This document shows, piece by piece, positions 13,617 through 22,539 of a stretch of 53,987 nt of DNA. The notes under the pieces were generated by a model. That model had not been told where the DNA came from. It saw only the letters and a program-made list of their open reading frames with translations, and did no database searches. Position 1 is the stretch's first letter; each line of letters opens with the position of its first letter. The translations under genes and the position numbers were made by a program. The DNA comes from a virus: positions 1 to 53,987 of IMG/VR virus record IMGVR_UViG_3300035015_000011, one strand, 5' to 3'.

Positions 13617-14128
13617 GCGAAATCACCCTGTTCGGCCCTTGCGCCATCAGCGAGAGCGTCTTTGCCGCCATGGCGCCGCACCTGAAGACCGAGGCCCTGC
13701 GACTGATGGCCGAAAGGGGCATGCCCGCTGGCGCGATGTGTGATGCGACGGGCGCCACGGCTTGCGAGTTGAAGACGATCAGCGCGCAGTCTCACCGGAT
13801 CATCCTGAAGACGGGCGAGCGGGAGGCGTCTGCGACGCGCGGCAAGAAGTCGTTCGGGCTGTCCGATTCGGCGCGGCTGATCCTCCTGATGATGCGCGAC
13901 CAGGCCGGCACGCTCGCGGCCTCCGTCTTCTCGATCGGCTACGACATCGGCAAGTCGACCAGCAGCGTGCGCGACGCCCTGAGCCTTCTCGTTGGCCGCG
14001 GGCTGATCGTGCTCACCGCCCCGTCGGCCGGCAAGAACCAACCGGCGCAATACCGCATCACACGCGAGGGCGAGGCGCTTTGCGACACGCTGTCCGCCAT
14101 GCCCGAGGGGGAGAACGACGATGCGTGA
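13613..14128 (+). CDS. MarR-like winged-helix protein
   Basis: 171 residues from the ATG at 13613, overlapping the previous stop (ATGA). Residues about 80-155 read as a winged helix: LSDSARLILLMMRDQAG, SIGYDIGKSTSSVRDALSLLVGRGLI as the recognition part, then QPAQYRITREG as the wing. The N-terminus contains two conserved-looking cysteines around MCDATGATACELK. Probably a DNA-binding regulator or replication accessory protein. Confidence 0.7.
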   Translation: MSEITLFGPCAISESVFAAMAPHLKTEALRLMAERGMPAGAMCDATGATACELKTISAQSHRIILKTGEREASATRGKKSFGLSDSARLILLMMRDQAGTLAASVFSIGYDIGKSTSSVRDALSLLVGRGLIVLTAPSAGKNQPAQYRITREGEALCDTLSAMPEGENDDA

Positions 14129-14426
14129 CGCGCCGTCAAGGATTCTGCTCATCGTCGGACCTTATCCGGGTTTCGTGCGCGACTGGGCCCGACGCATGGG
14201 GCTTTCCGCAGCATTGGTGCGCGGCAGTGTGCGCATCGTCACCAAGCCCGGCCAATTGCGCGGCTGGCGCGCGGGCACGCTCTATCACGTCGTCGGTTCC
14301 GACCAGATGGACGGCGAGCAGAGGGGAGAGTTCGCCGCCGCGCTGAAGGTCTACGGCGAAAAGGGGCAGTTGCGATGTGCGACGCCTGATGATGTGCAAT
14401 CCGTTCTTGACGAGGTGACGGCATGA
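14121..14426 (+). CDS. Hypothetical phage protein
   Basis: 101 residues. It begins MRDAPSRILLIVGPYPGFVRDWARRMGL and contains VRIVTKPGQLRGWRAGTLYHVVGSD, so an alpha/beta fold is likely. It overlaps the upstream gene by eight bases and the cytosine methyltransferase by ATGA. The GPYPGF loop is not a clear Walker motif. Function unknown. Confidence 0.65.
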   Translation: MRDAPSRILLIVGPYPGFVRDWARRMGLSAALVRGSVRIVTKPGQLRGWRAGTLYHVVGSDQMDGEQRGEFAAALKVYGEKGQLRCATPDDVQSVLDEVTA

Positions 14427-16519
14427 ACATGCGCACGCTTTTCGACACGGCCTCGCCGGTTGCCATGCCAACGCTCTGGAAGGGGCGGCCGATGATCGTC
14501 GACAGCTTTGCCGGTGGTGGCGGGGCCTCGACCGGGATCGAGATGGCGCTGGGCCGCTCGCCCGATATCGCGATCAACCACAATCCGGCAGCGCTGGCGC
14601 TGCATGCGGCGAACCATCCCGAGACGCTTCACCTGTCGGAAAACGTGTATCACGTCGACCCGTTGGACCACATGCGCGGTCGCCATATCGGTCTTATGCA
14701 CTTCTCGCCTGACTGCAAGCACTTCTCCAAGGCGAAGGGCGGCAAGCCTGTCGAGCGCAATATCCGCGACCTTGCCTGGATCATTCCCGGCTGGATCGAG
14801 CGCATCCAGAAGAGCGGCGGCAAGGTCGACGTCGTCACCATGGAAAACGTCGAGGAATGGAAGGACTGGGGACCGCTGGTGCAAACCGAGCGGGGCCTGA
14901 TGCCTTGCCCCGACCGGCGCGGGCAGACCTTCGAGGCCTGGTGCAAGGCAATCCGCAAGCTGGGCGGCAAGATCGAATGGCGCGAACTGCGTGCCTGCGA
15001 CTATGGCGCGCCGACGATCCGCAAGCGGCTGTTTGTGGTGATCCGGTTCGACGGCAAGCCGATCGTCTGGCCTGAGCTGACGCATGGCGATCCGCGGAGC
15101 GAGGATGTCATCGCGGGCCGCAAACTGCCCTGGCGCTGTGCCGCCGAGATCATTGACTGGTCGCTGCCTTGTCCGTCGATCTTCGATACCAAGGCGGAGA
15201 TCTGGGAGAAGCACCATCTGCGGGCCGTGCGGCCGCTGGCCGACAATACCATGGCGCGGGTGGCGCGCGGCATGAAGCGTTATGTGCTCGATGCGGAGCG
15301 GCCGTTTCTGGTCAACATCACCCATGGCGGACGCGAGGAAGATCTTGCGGAGCCCATGCGGACGATCACTGGGGCGCACCGGGGCGAGAAGGCGGTGATT
15401 GTCCCTCACTGCATGACGATGCGCAACGCTCAGAAGCCATTCAACGGTGCTGATGAGCCGCTGCACACGATCACTGCAGGCGGGGCAGGCATGACCGTTG
15501 TCACGCCTGTCATCACCTACGCGCAGCAAGGCGGAGGGGTGCGCTCGGTCGAAGAGCCGCATCATACGATCACTGCAAGCGGCAAGGACCAGAACGCCGT
15601 GATCGTGCCGACGCTGATCCAGACGGGATATGGCGAACGGGAAGGCCAAGCGCCGCGGGCGCTCGATATCGAGCAGCCGTTGGGCACCGTCGTCGCCGGT
15701 GGCGTGAAACATGCTGTCGTCGTGCCGACCATCGTCGGCTGTGGCGGTCGCGCAGGGCAGAGCAGACCGCGGGGCGGGGATGAGCCGGTGGCCACACTGA
15801 CCACCAAGGCTGACGGTTGCGTGGCTACCGCCTTCGTTGCTCAACAAAACAATGACAGCCGCCGGATCGGAGGCGTCAATCCTGGCCGTGGCGCGGACGA
15901 GCCCTTGTCGACCGTGACGGCGACGGGTGCGCAGCAATCGCCCGTCACAGCCTTCATCGCGCGCCAGTTCGGCAACAGCACCGGGCACGCGATTGACGAG
16001 CCGCTGGGCACTGTCACAGCAGATGTGAACAAGTCGCAGCTCGTTGCACCGTTCTTCTCCAAGTATTACGGGACCGGCGATGGAGCCCGTCATGACGAGC
16101 CATGCCACACGATCACGGTCAATGACCGCTTCGGCCATGTCGAGACCTCGATCGAGGTGCCGCCTTTCCGGCCAGAGCAGGAGGCGCGGGCGCGCGAGGT
16201 GGCGGACTTCATGCGGGCGCACGGCTTCTGGGATGAGCGCGAGTTCGTGACGCTCCATATCGCTGGCCAGACTTTCGTGATCGTCGACATCGGCATGCGC
16301 ATGCTGTCGCCCCGCGAACTGTTCAACGCGCAAGGTTTCCCGCCAAACTACGTCATCGATGGCGTCTGGGAAGGCGAGGGCGAGGCTCGCCGTTTCGTCG
16401 AGTTTCCGAAGGATGTGCAGGTCAGCTGCTGCGGCAACAGCGTGTCGCCGTTCCCTTATGCCGCGCTCGTGGCGGCGAACTGCGGGGATCTCGTCGAGGT
16501 CCGGGAGGCGGCGGAATGA
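14423..16519 (+). CDS. C5-cytosine DNA methyltransferase with a repeat-filled variable region
   Basis: 698 residues. Motif I DSFAGGGGASTGIE (about residue 27), motif IV with the catalytic Cys98 in SPDCKHFSKAKGG, motif VI MENVEEW (about 140) and motif VIII around TIRKRLFVV identify a C5 methyltransferase of the phage type that has SPDC instead of PPCQ. The C-terminal motifs appear at FNAQGFPPNYVI and CGNSVSP. Between them, residues about 300-580 hold eight imperfect repeats of about 30 residues around DEPLxTITAxG, where the target-recognition domain normally sits. It likely protects phage DNA. It overlaps the genes on both sides by four bases. Confidence 0.93.
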   Translation: MNMRTLFDTASPVAMPTLWKGRPMIVDSFAGGGGASTGIEMALGRSPDIAINHNPAALALHAANHPETLHLSENVYHVDPLDHMRGRHIGLMHFSPDCKHFSKAKGGKPVERNIRDLAWIIPGWIERIQKSGGKVDVVTMENVEEWKDWGPLVQTERGLMPCPDRRGQTFEAWCKAIRKLGGKIEWRELRACDYGAPTIRKRLFVVIRFDGKPIVWPELTHGDPRSEDVIAGRKLPWRCAAEIIDWSLPCPSIFDTKAEIWEKHHLRAVRPLADNTMARVARGMKRYVLDAERPFLVNITHGGREEDLAEPMRTITGAHRGEKAVIVPHCMTMRNAQKPFNGADEPLHTITAGGAGMTVVTPVITYAQQGGGVRSVEEPHHTITASGKDQNAVIVPTLIQTGYGEREGQAPRALDIEQPLGTVVAGGVKHAVVVPTIVGCGGRAGQSRPRGGDEPVATLTTKADGCVATAFVAQQNNDSRRIGGVNPGRGADEPLSTVTATGAQQSPVTAFIARQFGNSTGHAIDEPLGTVTADVNKSQLVAPFFSKYYGTGDGARHDEPCHTITVNDRFGHVETSIEVPPFRPEQEARAREVADFMRAHGFWDEREFVTLHIAGQTFVIVDIGMRMLSPRELFNAQGFPPNYVIDGVWEGEGEARRFVEFPKDVQVSCCGNSVSPFPYAALVAANCGDLVEVREAAE

Positions 16520-17883
16520 GCAGGGATAACCCCGCCATAAAGGAATTCATCGAGCGTGCCCGCAATGTTGATTTCGACACGGCGATCGATCTCGTTGGAA
16601 TAAGGGTGCCCGCCGGTCTAGAGTATCAGGGGCCGTGTCCGAAGTGCCGCGACGGCAAGGACCGGTTTTCGATCAACCGTGCCAAGGGTGTCTGGAACTG
16701 CCGCCAGTGTGGTGGCGGGCGCGACGCGATATCGCTCGTCATTCATTGTCACGACCTGCCGAGCCACGGTTTTGGATTTCTCAAAGCCTGCTCGATGCTG
16801 CTGCGCGAAGCGATCCCGGAAGGGGGGGAGCGTGAGAGCGAGGAAGATCGCGCCGCAAGGCTCGCCCGGATTGCCGCGGCCGAAGCGAAGGCCTCACAGA
16901 ATCGGGAAGACAGAGAGAGAAACGACAATGCACACCGCCAGCGCGAGATCAGCCAAGCGCGGGGCCTTTGGCTGAATGCCGTTGATTGCCGGATGGCAAC
17001 GCCTGAGGCGACCGATGGCGCGCGGCTGATCTCGTCCTACGTCAAGGCGCGCACCGGCTTTGACCCGGCCGGCACGATCTTCGACCATATCCGCTATGCA
17101 CCCCGCGCCACCTACTGGCACGGCCAGGACGAGGCGGGCAGGGCCCTTGCGCTCTATTCCGGTCCGGCGCTGGTTGTGCCGATCGTCGATGTCGGTGCGC
17201 GCCAGATCACTGGCAGCCAGACGATCTGGCTCGACCTCTCGGTGAGGCCGAAGCGTCGGCCGGTGCTTTGGGGCCTGACCAAGGTGGGACGCGAGGCCGG
17301 TTTTTCCGAGCTCGAGGATGGTGGTGCGCACAAACCTCCGCGCGAGGACTGGGTCACTGCCGGATATTTCGAACGGATCTCCTCGAAGAAGATGCGCGGC
17401 CACAAGAAGGGCGGCGTGATCCCCGTTGCAGGCGATCCCGCAGCGTCTCGTTGGCTGGGCGGCGAGGGGATCGAGACGACGCTTGCAATAGCCGGACCCG
17501 AAGGGTTTCGCGACGACACCTTCTACTTCGCGGCGGGCGATATCGGCAACATGGCCGGGCCAGCCGACAAGGACAGCGACTTCAACCATCCCACACTGAC
17601 CGTCACCGACAGGCGCGACCGCGTGAAGCCCGTCCGCGTCAAGGGGCCGGTGCCCAAGCCTGACAGTGCGGGCGAGGCGATGGTGATCCCCGAGCATGTG
17701 ACCGAGGTTGTGCTGATCGCCGATGGCGACAGCGAAATCGTTGCAACTGCTTCGGCCATGGCGCGTGCCGCAGCACGGCACTCCATGGGAGGGAGCCGCA
17801 GGGTCGAGGTCGTCTGGCCGCCTGATGGCATGGATTTCGCCGATGCCATGGCGCTTGCGATGAACGGGGACGAACAGGCGTGA
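16516..17883 (+). CDS. DNA primase with CHC2 zinc finger and TOPRIM domain
   Basis: 455 residues. The N-terminal zinc finger has Cys41, Cys44, Cys62 and Cys65 (CPKCRDGKDRF, then VWNCRQCGGGRDAI). A coiled acidic/basic linker follows (residues 110-150), then the TOPRIM core with GEGIETTLA (about residue 316) and IADGDSE (about 403), and a final DGMDFAD. It synthesises primers for phage replication together with the helicase encoded next. The genes overlap by GTGA. Separate primase and helicase polypeptides contrast with the fused P4 alpha protein. Confidence 0.92.
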   Translation: MSRDNPAIKEFIERARNVDFDTAIDLVGIRVPAGLEYQGPCPKCRDGKDRFSINRAKGVWNCRQCGGGRDAISLVIHCHDLPSHGFGFLKACSMLLREAIPEGGERESEEDRAARLARIAAAEAKASQNREDRERNDNAHRQREISQARGLWLNAVDCRMATPEATDGARLISSYVKARTGFDPAGTIFDHIRYAPRATYWHGQDEAGRALALYSGPALVVPIVDVGARQITGSQTIWLDLSVRPKRRPVLWGLTKVGREAGFSELEDGGAHKPPREDWVTAGYFERISSKKMRGHKKGGVIPVAGDPAASRWLGGEGIETTLAIAGPEGFRDDTFYFAAGDIGNMAGPADKDSDFNHPTLTVTDRRDRVKPVRVKGPVPKPDSAGEAMVIPEHVTEVVLIADGDSEIVATASAMARAAARHSMGGSRRVEVVWPPDGMDFADAMALAMNGDEQA

Positions 17884-19703
17884 CAGACAAGAAGAATTCG
17901 ATACCGGATCTCGTTGCCGACATGATGGCCCAGGCGGTTGCCCATCGTGGCATCTATGCGGCAAACCCGGACCCTGTGACTGTATCCGAGCCGGAAGCGG
18001 AAGAACCGGCCCTTGAGTTGAGCGCCGAAGAGCTGACCGATGAATGCTCTGTCGAGCCCGAGACCGACATCGGCAATGCGCGTCGGTTTCTGGCTCGCTA
18101 TGGCGACCAGGTGCGCCATGTGACGCATGTCGGTTTCCACGGCTATATCGGCGGGCGCTGGCTAGAAGACGCGTCTGGTGCTGTCGTGCGGCAGCTGGCC
18201 CACAAGGCGGCCGAATGGATCGACGAAGAGGCGATCAAGCTCGATTGCTCTGACGAGGAACGGGCGGCGATCGAGGCCGGACGCATCGCGGCGGACGAGC
18301 AGAAGGCGCTGGGCAAGAAGGACAAGGACTGGGGTGCCGAAAAGCTCGTCGAGTTCGAAAAGCTCCAGACCGCGATCGACCGCATGGCCAAGGTGGAGAA
18401 GGACCGGTCCGGTCGTATGTCGTCGCGCCATGCCTGGGCGAAGCGCAGCGCCTCGACCAGCGCCATCAACAATATGCTGACCGAGGTCGCCCCCTATGTG
18501 TCCTGCGAGGTCAATGACCTCAACCGGGATCTCTATGCCTTCAACTGCCAGTCCGGCACACTGCGCTTCTTCGAGCAGGAGACCGACGGCAATCGCACAT
18601 GGCGGGTCAGGCTTGACCCACATCGCCCGCGTGACCTGATCTCGAAGCTTGCACCGGTCAAGTTCAATTCCTCTGCCTCGGCGCCGATGTTCATGCGCTT
18701 CCTGCAGAAGGTGATGCCGAATGTCGACCTGCGCGCCTTCCTGCAGCGCTATGCCGGCTATGCGCTTCTCGGCCTGACCGTCGAGCAGTGCCTCGTCTTC
18801 TTCTATGGCGCCGGGCGAAACGGCAAATCGACGTTTGTCGACGTGCTGATCGAGATCCTCGGTGACTATGCCATTGCCATGTCGATCGACAGCTTTGCAG
18901 GCGAGAGCCGTCGCGGTGGGGCCGAGGCGACGCCTGACCTTGCGCGTCTGCCCGGTGCGCGCCTTGTGGCGGCCTCAGAGCCGGAAATGGGCACCCATCT
19001 GAAGGACGCCCTGATCAAGACCCTCACGGGCGGTGAGCCGGTTGCCGTGCGTCGCCTGCATCAGGATTTCTTCGAGCTGATCCCGCAGTTCAAGATCATT
19101 CTTTCGGGCAACCACAAGCCGATCATCCGTGACGATTCGGACGGGATCTGGCGCCGCGTGCACCTGGTGCCGTGGGAGATCCAGATTGCCGAGGATGAGG
19201 TTGATCGCGACCTAAAACGAAAACTGCTCACCGAGCGCGAGGGCATCCTCGCCTGGATGGTCAAGGGCGCGCTCGACTACCTCGATGGGGGCTTGAGGGT
19301 CCCGGAGGGCGTGCGGGCTGCCACGCAGGAGTATCGCGAGGAAAGCGACCCGATCGGCGCCTTCATCCGCAATGGCTGCATTGTGACGGGCAAGGACGAG
19401 GACAGGTCGAGCCCCGAGGATCTCTTCATCGGCTACAGCAATTTCGCCAAGCGCGAGGGGCTGTCCGAGTTCAAGCAGCCGACCTTCTCCAAACGCCTGC
19501 CCGATCAGACCCGCAAGAGCTGGAGGGGGCCGGACAATCTCATGCACCAGTTCCGCAAGGGCAAGAGCGGAACGACGATCTATTACGGCATCACGGTGAA
19601 GCCGGCCTATCTGCGAATTCAGGGCATCGGGCAGGGCGAGGGTGACCCGCCGCCGCCTGACTGGCCGCCTTACGCCACGGACGACGGAGGCTTCCCCGTA
19701 TGA
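17880..19703 (+). CDS. D5/P4-type replicative helicase
   Basis: 607 residues, GTG start overlapping the primase stop. The SF3-like ATPase core has Walker A GAGRNGKST (about residue 310), then GARLVAASEPEMG, TGGEPVAVRRLHQDFFE, LSGNHKPIIRDDSDGIWRRV (sensor and arginine finger region) and PWEIQI. This is the phage/plasmid primase-helicase C-terminal family. The first 200 residues are acidic and helical. It would form a hexamer that unwinds DNA, and the adjacent iteron-like region is its likely origin. Confidence 0.93.
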   Translation: MTDKKNSIPDLVADMMAQAVAHRGIYAANPDPVTVSEPEAEEPALELSAEELTDECSVEPETDIGNARRFLARYGDQVRHVTHVGFHGYIGGRWLEDASGAVVRQLAHKAAEWIDEEAIKLDCSDEERAAIEAGRIAADEQKALGKKDKDWGAEKLVEFEKLQTAIDRMAKVEKDRSGRMSSRHAWAKRSASTSAINNMLTEVAPYVSCEVNDLNRDLYAFNCQSGTLRFFEQETDGNRTWRVRLDPHRPRDLISKLAPVKFNSSASAPMFMRFLQKVMPNVDLRAFLQRYAGYALLGLTVEQCLVFFYGAGRNGKSTFVDVLIEILGDYAIAMSIDSFAGESRRGGAEATPDLARLPGARLVAASEPEMGTHLKDALIKTLTGGEPVAVRRLHQDFFELIPQFKIILSGNHKPIIRDDSDGIWRRVHLVPWEIQIAEDEVDRDLKRKLLTEREGILAWMVKGALDYLDGGLRVPEGVRAATQEYREESDPIGAFIRNGCIVTGKDEDRSSPEDLFIGYSNFAKREGLSEFKQPTFSKRLPDQTRKSWRGPDNLMHQFRKGKSGTTIYYGITVKPAYLRIQGIGQGEGDPPPPDWPPYATDDGGFPV

Positions 19704-19806
19704 TGTCCTCGCGCTTTCCCGGACCCTTTGGGCAGGTGGGTCGCCTTGTCCTGAGCGCATCGCCCTGCCGTCCCCACGCCTCCCTTCGGAGGGTTTGGGG
19801 CGCAAA

Positions 19807-20139
19807 AAGGGACGCTAGGGACGGTGGCGGTGGGGCAATCCGGTTATCGACCCAATCGAAAGGTTTGGAGTTTCAACAGCTTGCGACGCTAGGGACGCTA
19901 GGGACGCAAATCTTCGGGTTCGCACTACGCGTGCATATCTCCGAGGGGTTTGGGTGCTCCATCACAACGGAGGAATGAACAGCAAAAGGGTCGCGCGTAT
20001 GTGTGTAGGTCGAATTTACCTTCCCTACCGTCCCTAGCGTCCCTTCCGTTTCTGATTGTCCAATGAATTCAACGAAAGGGTGTTTCTGGTTCGGGTCGAT
20101 AAATCTTGTTTTGGGACGGAAAGTCGAAATTTTGGGACG
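19807..20139. other. Candidate replication origin: iteron-like GGGACG array
   Basis: The 446-bp gap between the helicase stop (19703) and the next ATG (20149) has no convincing gene. It holds eight GGGACG motifs: + strand at 19809, 19818, 19892, 19901, 20113 and 20134; minus strand at 20029-20034 and 20038-20043. Paired motifs are spaced nine bases apart as GGGACGCTAGGGACG. A 19-bp segment at 19807-19825 occurs again in perfect inversion at 20027-20045. AT-rich stretches flank the array. Spaced, inverted short repeats beside a helicase gene are what an initiator-binding origin looks like; function is inferred. Confidence 0.6.
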
Positions 20140-20148
20140 CAAAGGGTG

Positions 20149-20949
20149 ATGAGCATGAAAACGACGACGATTGAGGCGCTTCTGGCCTGGGCCTTCTGCC
20201 AGGAGCTTTGCAAGGTGGGTTCTGGCGGCGATGGCCTGACGGCAGTTTCCATATCCAGCTGGAGCCTGACGCGGGACATGGCCGTCCTTGGCACGCTCAT
20301 CGATCGCAGCCCGAACATCTTCGGCGTGATCCCCGGCTTTATCGAGGATGGCGAGCCGCATCCGGACGCGCTGGCCGTCGGTCGCGCCGTCAAAGCGCTG
20401 GATGCTATCGGCTTCGAGATCCCTGATGGATGGATGCCGTTTCCGGAGCTGGACGATGCGCATGGGCTGATCGCCGCCGAAGTGGCCCGCGTGGTGGCCG
20501 AAGTGCGGCTGAAGGGTGACAGGCTCGGCGGTCGCCACCTGGTGACGCTCGTGACCGGCGCTGCCATTCTGGGCCGTGGGCCGGACTGGCGCTGCGATCA
20601 GCCGAAGGTGCGCATGGTCGAGATGCGCGGTGAGCCGCAATGGTTCGTGAAGCGCACGGCGACAGATGCTCTCGGCCGCGCCTATCAGTACGAGGCCAAT
20701 GGCTATGACCCGGTCAAGCATCGCCCGCGCAAGGGTGCTTATCGCAAGTATGAGCTTTCGCAGATGATGCGCGGCGACATCCTTTCCCGGCTGGACTGGC
20801 AGCTGTGGCAGGATGCCCTCGCTTTTCTCGCAGAACGGCTCTCTGGCGAGGTCTCTGGTCACCGAATCATGCCCTTCGTCCCTGATCGTCAGCCCTGGGC
20901 ACGTATAAAAATTTATGTGCCGCCCTCGCAAGCTGTTGAAAACGTTTGA
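20149..20949 (+). CDS. Hypothetical protein downstream of the candidate origin
   Basis: 266 residues from the ATG at 20149 with AAAGGG before it; a longer frame would cross the iterons. Helical N-terminus (TTTIEALLAWAFCQELCKV), middle segments MPFPELDDAHGLIAAEVARVV, and C-terminal YRKYELSQMMRGDILSRLDWQLW. No domain recognised. Being next to the helicase and candidate origin it may belong to replication or be the last early gene before the structural block. Confidence 0.75.
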   Translation: MSMKTTTIEALLAWAFCQELCKVGSGGDGLTAVSISSWSLTRDMAVLGTLIDRSPNIFGVIPGFIEDGEPHPDALAVGRAVKALDAIGFEIPDGWMPFPELDDAHGLIAAEVARVVAEVRLKGDRLGGRHLVTLVTGAAILGRGPDWRCDQPKVRMVEMRGEPQWFVKRTATDALGRAYQYEANGYDPVKHRPRKGAYRKYELSQMMRGDILSRLDWQLWQDALAFLAERLSGEVSGHRIMPFVPDRQPWARIKIYVPPSQAVENV

Positions 20950-21023
20950 TTGATGGTGTTGTTTTGACCTCTTCACATGCGGCGGTCGCTTGACTATCTT
21001 CAGGACAGTGAAAAAGGTTCGAA

Positions 21024-21053
21024 AAACCCGCTCGGCGAAAGCCAGGCGGGTTT
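21024..21053 (+). terminator. Hairpin between the early and late regions
   Basis: AAACCCGC and GCGGGTTT arms around a GC-rich loop, 75 bases after the stop of the preceding gene. A short T stretch is part of the right arm. It would separate replication from head-gene transcription. Confidence 0.5.
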
Positions 21054-21135
21054 GCCATTTCTGGCGATCATGCAGAGCCGATGGAGGCTGCTATGAACCC
21101 CGCCGCTGTAATGGCGGCATCCTGATGAGGGCGCG

Positions 21136-21699
21136 GTGACGGCCGATATTGTTTTTGACGCGGAAGACGTAAGGGTGCTTTCCAGCGCGATTGCTGGTTT
21201 ACCCGACCATATCCACGCTCGGGCTTTCAGCCGTGCCATGCGCCGCATCAATGAGATGGTTCGCACTCAGATAGTTGATAGAAGCGCCGAGCGCATCAAG
21301 GTGCAGAAGCGCGTCGTCAGGTCGCGGACCACAGCAACCTTCAACGCTGGCAGCAATACGATCGATGCTGTGGTCTATGCGGGTTGGATACCGCTGTATC
21401 AGCTTGGCGCACGTCAGACGGCGCGAGGTGTCTATGTTCGGACGCGCGGATCGTATCGATCGGCATTTATCGCGACCATGAAGAGCGGGCACACAGGCGT
21501 CTTCAAGAGAGCGCCTGGCACGATTATGCGGGGCAAGAACAAGCAGGCGATCAGAGAGTTGCATGGGCCTAACCCGGCAAACGACATCACGAACAATCCT
21601 GAAGTGTTTCTTCAGGTGCTCGCAAAGGTCATTGAAGATCATCTGGCTCCGCGCGTGCTCCACGAAATTGATCGACATCTCCGTCGGATGGACCGATAG
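21136..21699 (+). CDS. Minor tail protein Z-like
   Basis: 187 residues with a GTG start. Helical N-terminus (IHARAFSRAMRRINEMVRTQIVDR), then basic KVQKRVVRSRTT, a beta-rich middle (SNTIDAVVYAGWIPLYQLGA) and GVFKRAPGTI near residue 125. This resembles the prophage minor tail protein Z family, which completes tails in lambda. It stands alone upstream of the terminase, far from the tail genes, and the tail here is Mu-like, so it may have been acquired with the head module or serve as a connector. Confidence 0.65.
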   Translation: MTADIVFDAEDVRVLSSAIAGLPDHIHARAFSRAMRRINEMVRTQIVDRSAERIKVQKRVVRSRTTATFNAGSNTIDAVVYAGWIPLYQLGARQTARGVYVRTRGSYRSAFIATMKSGHTGVFKRAPGTIMRGKNKQAIRELHGPNPANDITNNPEVFLQVLAKVIEDHLAPRVLHEIDRHLRRMDR

Positions 21700-21843
21700 C
21701 CCCCCCTCTGGGTAAGGGACCGTATAAATCCGGGTTCACCTGCGGGCTCCGGGGGCACCCGACGTTCGGTAGTCTGAGGCTCAATTCGAAGCCTAAACTT
21801 CTAAAGAACGGCTAAAGACCTAAAGTGGATTGGTAAAGTCGCA

Positions 21844-22539
21844 ATGCAAGCCTCTGTCAGCAAGGGCGAATTTGCAGCGCTGATCGGCGTTTCACCTGGT
21901 CGGGTCAGCCAGTATCTGGCGGAAGGGAAAATTACGGCGGCGGCGCTCGAGGGTGTCGGGCGCAATGCGCGGATCATCGTCGAGCAGGCGAAGTCGGATC
22001 TCCGGCTGACGCTCGATGTCGGGCAGAGGCTTGGCAACGGGATCGATACGCGGCTTGATCCTTCCGCGCCGATCACGGCACCAGCCCAGGGGACGGCGAT
22101 CGGCGAGCGTCCGTCTGGGTTTGTTGATGCTGGTGGTACCATCCCCAGTGCCGCTGCTGGTACGCTCACGTCGTCGGGCATCGACTACCAGATCAAGCAG
22201 GAAAAGCTTGAACAGGCGCGTCGCGCAAACCGGAATGCTGCCATCAACGATGCGCGCGACCGGGGCCAGCTGATCGAGACGGAAGCGTCGCGGGCCGAGA
22301 TGACCCGCGTGGCGGCCGCCCTGATGGACGTCTTTGACGGTGGTTTGAATGACATGGCATCGGCCGTCGCCGCGGCCTTCCAGTTGCCGCAGCGTGACGT
22401 GAAGCACCTGATGCGGCGCGAGTTCCGTAAGCTGCGCGAGAAGGCGGCCGAGCAGATGCGGAAGAAGGCAATCGAGCTGCCGGCCTATGCGTCGGCTGTC
22501 GTCGAGGCCGAGGATCTCGAGGCCACGGATCTCGCATGA
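21844..22539 (+). CDS. Terminase small subunit (Nu1-like)
   Basis: 231 residues. The N-terminal DNA-binding helix-turn-helix is clear (SKGEFAALIGVSPGRVSQYL, residues 6-25). A flexible Gly/Ala/Pro segment follows, then a long helical part beginning YQIKQEKLEQARRANRNAAI and ending with basic helices. This is the Nu1 layout: DNA recognition at the pac/cos site followed by assembly with the large subunit. The stop overlaps the large-subunit ATG by four bases. The 144-bp gap upstream holds no gene and may contain packaging-site DNA. Confidence 0.87.
   Translation: MQASVSKGEFAALIGVSPGRVSQYLAEGKITAAALEGVGRNARIIVEQAKSDLRLTLDVGQRLGNGIDTRLDPSAPITAPAQGTAIGERPSGFVDAGGTIPSAAAGTLTSSGIDYQIKQEKLEQARRANRNAAINDARDRGQLIETEASRAEMTRVAAALMDVFDGGLNDMASAVAAAFQLPQRDVKHLMRREFRKLREKAAEQMRKKAIELPAYASAVVEAEDLEATDLA

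Noticed and set aside
14351-16333. 660-residue minus-strand frame opposite the cytosine methyltransferase
   Set aside because: Shadow frame rich in Arg, His and Pro; the + strand carries clear methyltransferase motifs.
16823-16830. G run in the primase gene as a second frameshift
   Set aside because: The reading frame on both sides is intact primase sequence.
19700-19978. 92-residue + strand ORF after the helicase
   Set aside because: Translates the GGGACG repeats (TLGTLGT) and lacks a normal composition; better read as the origin region.
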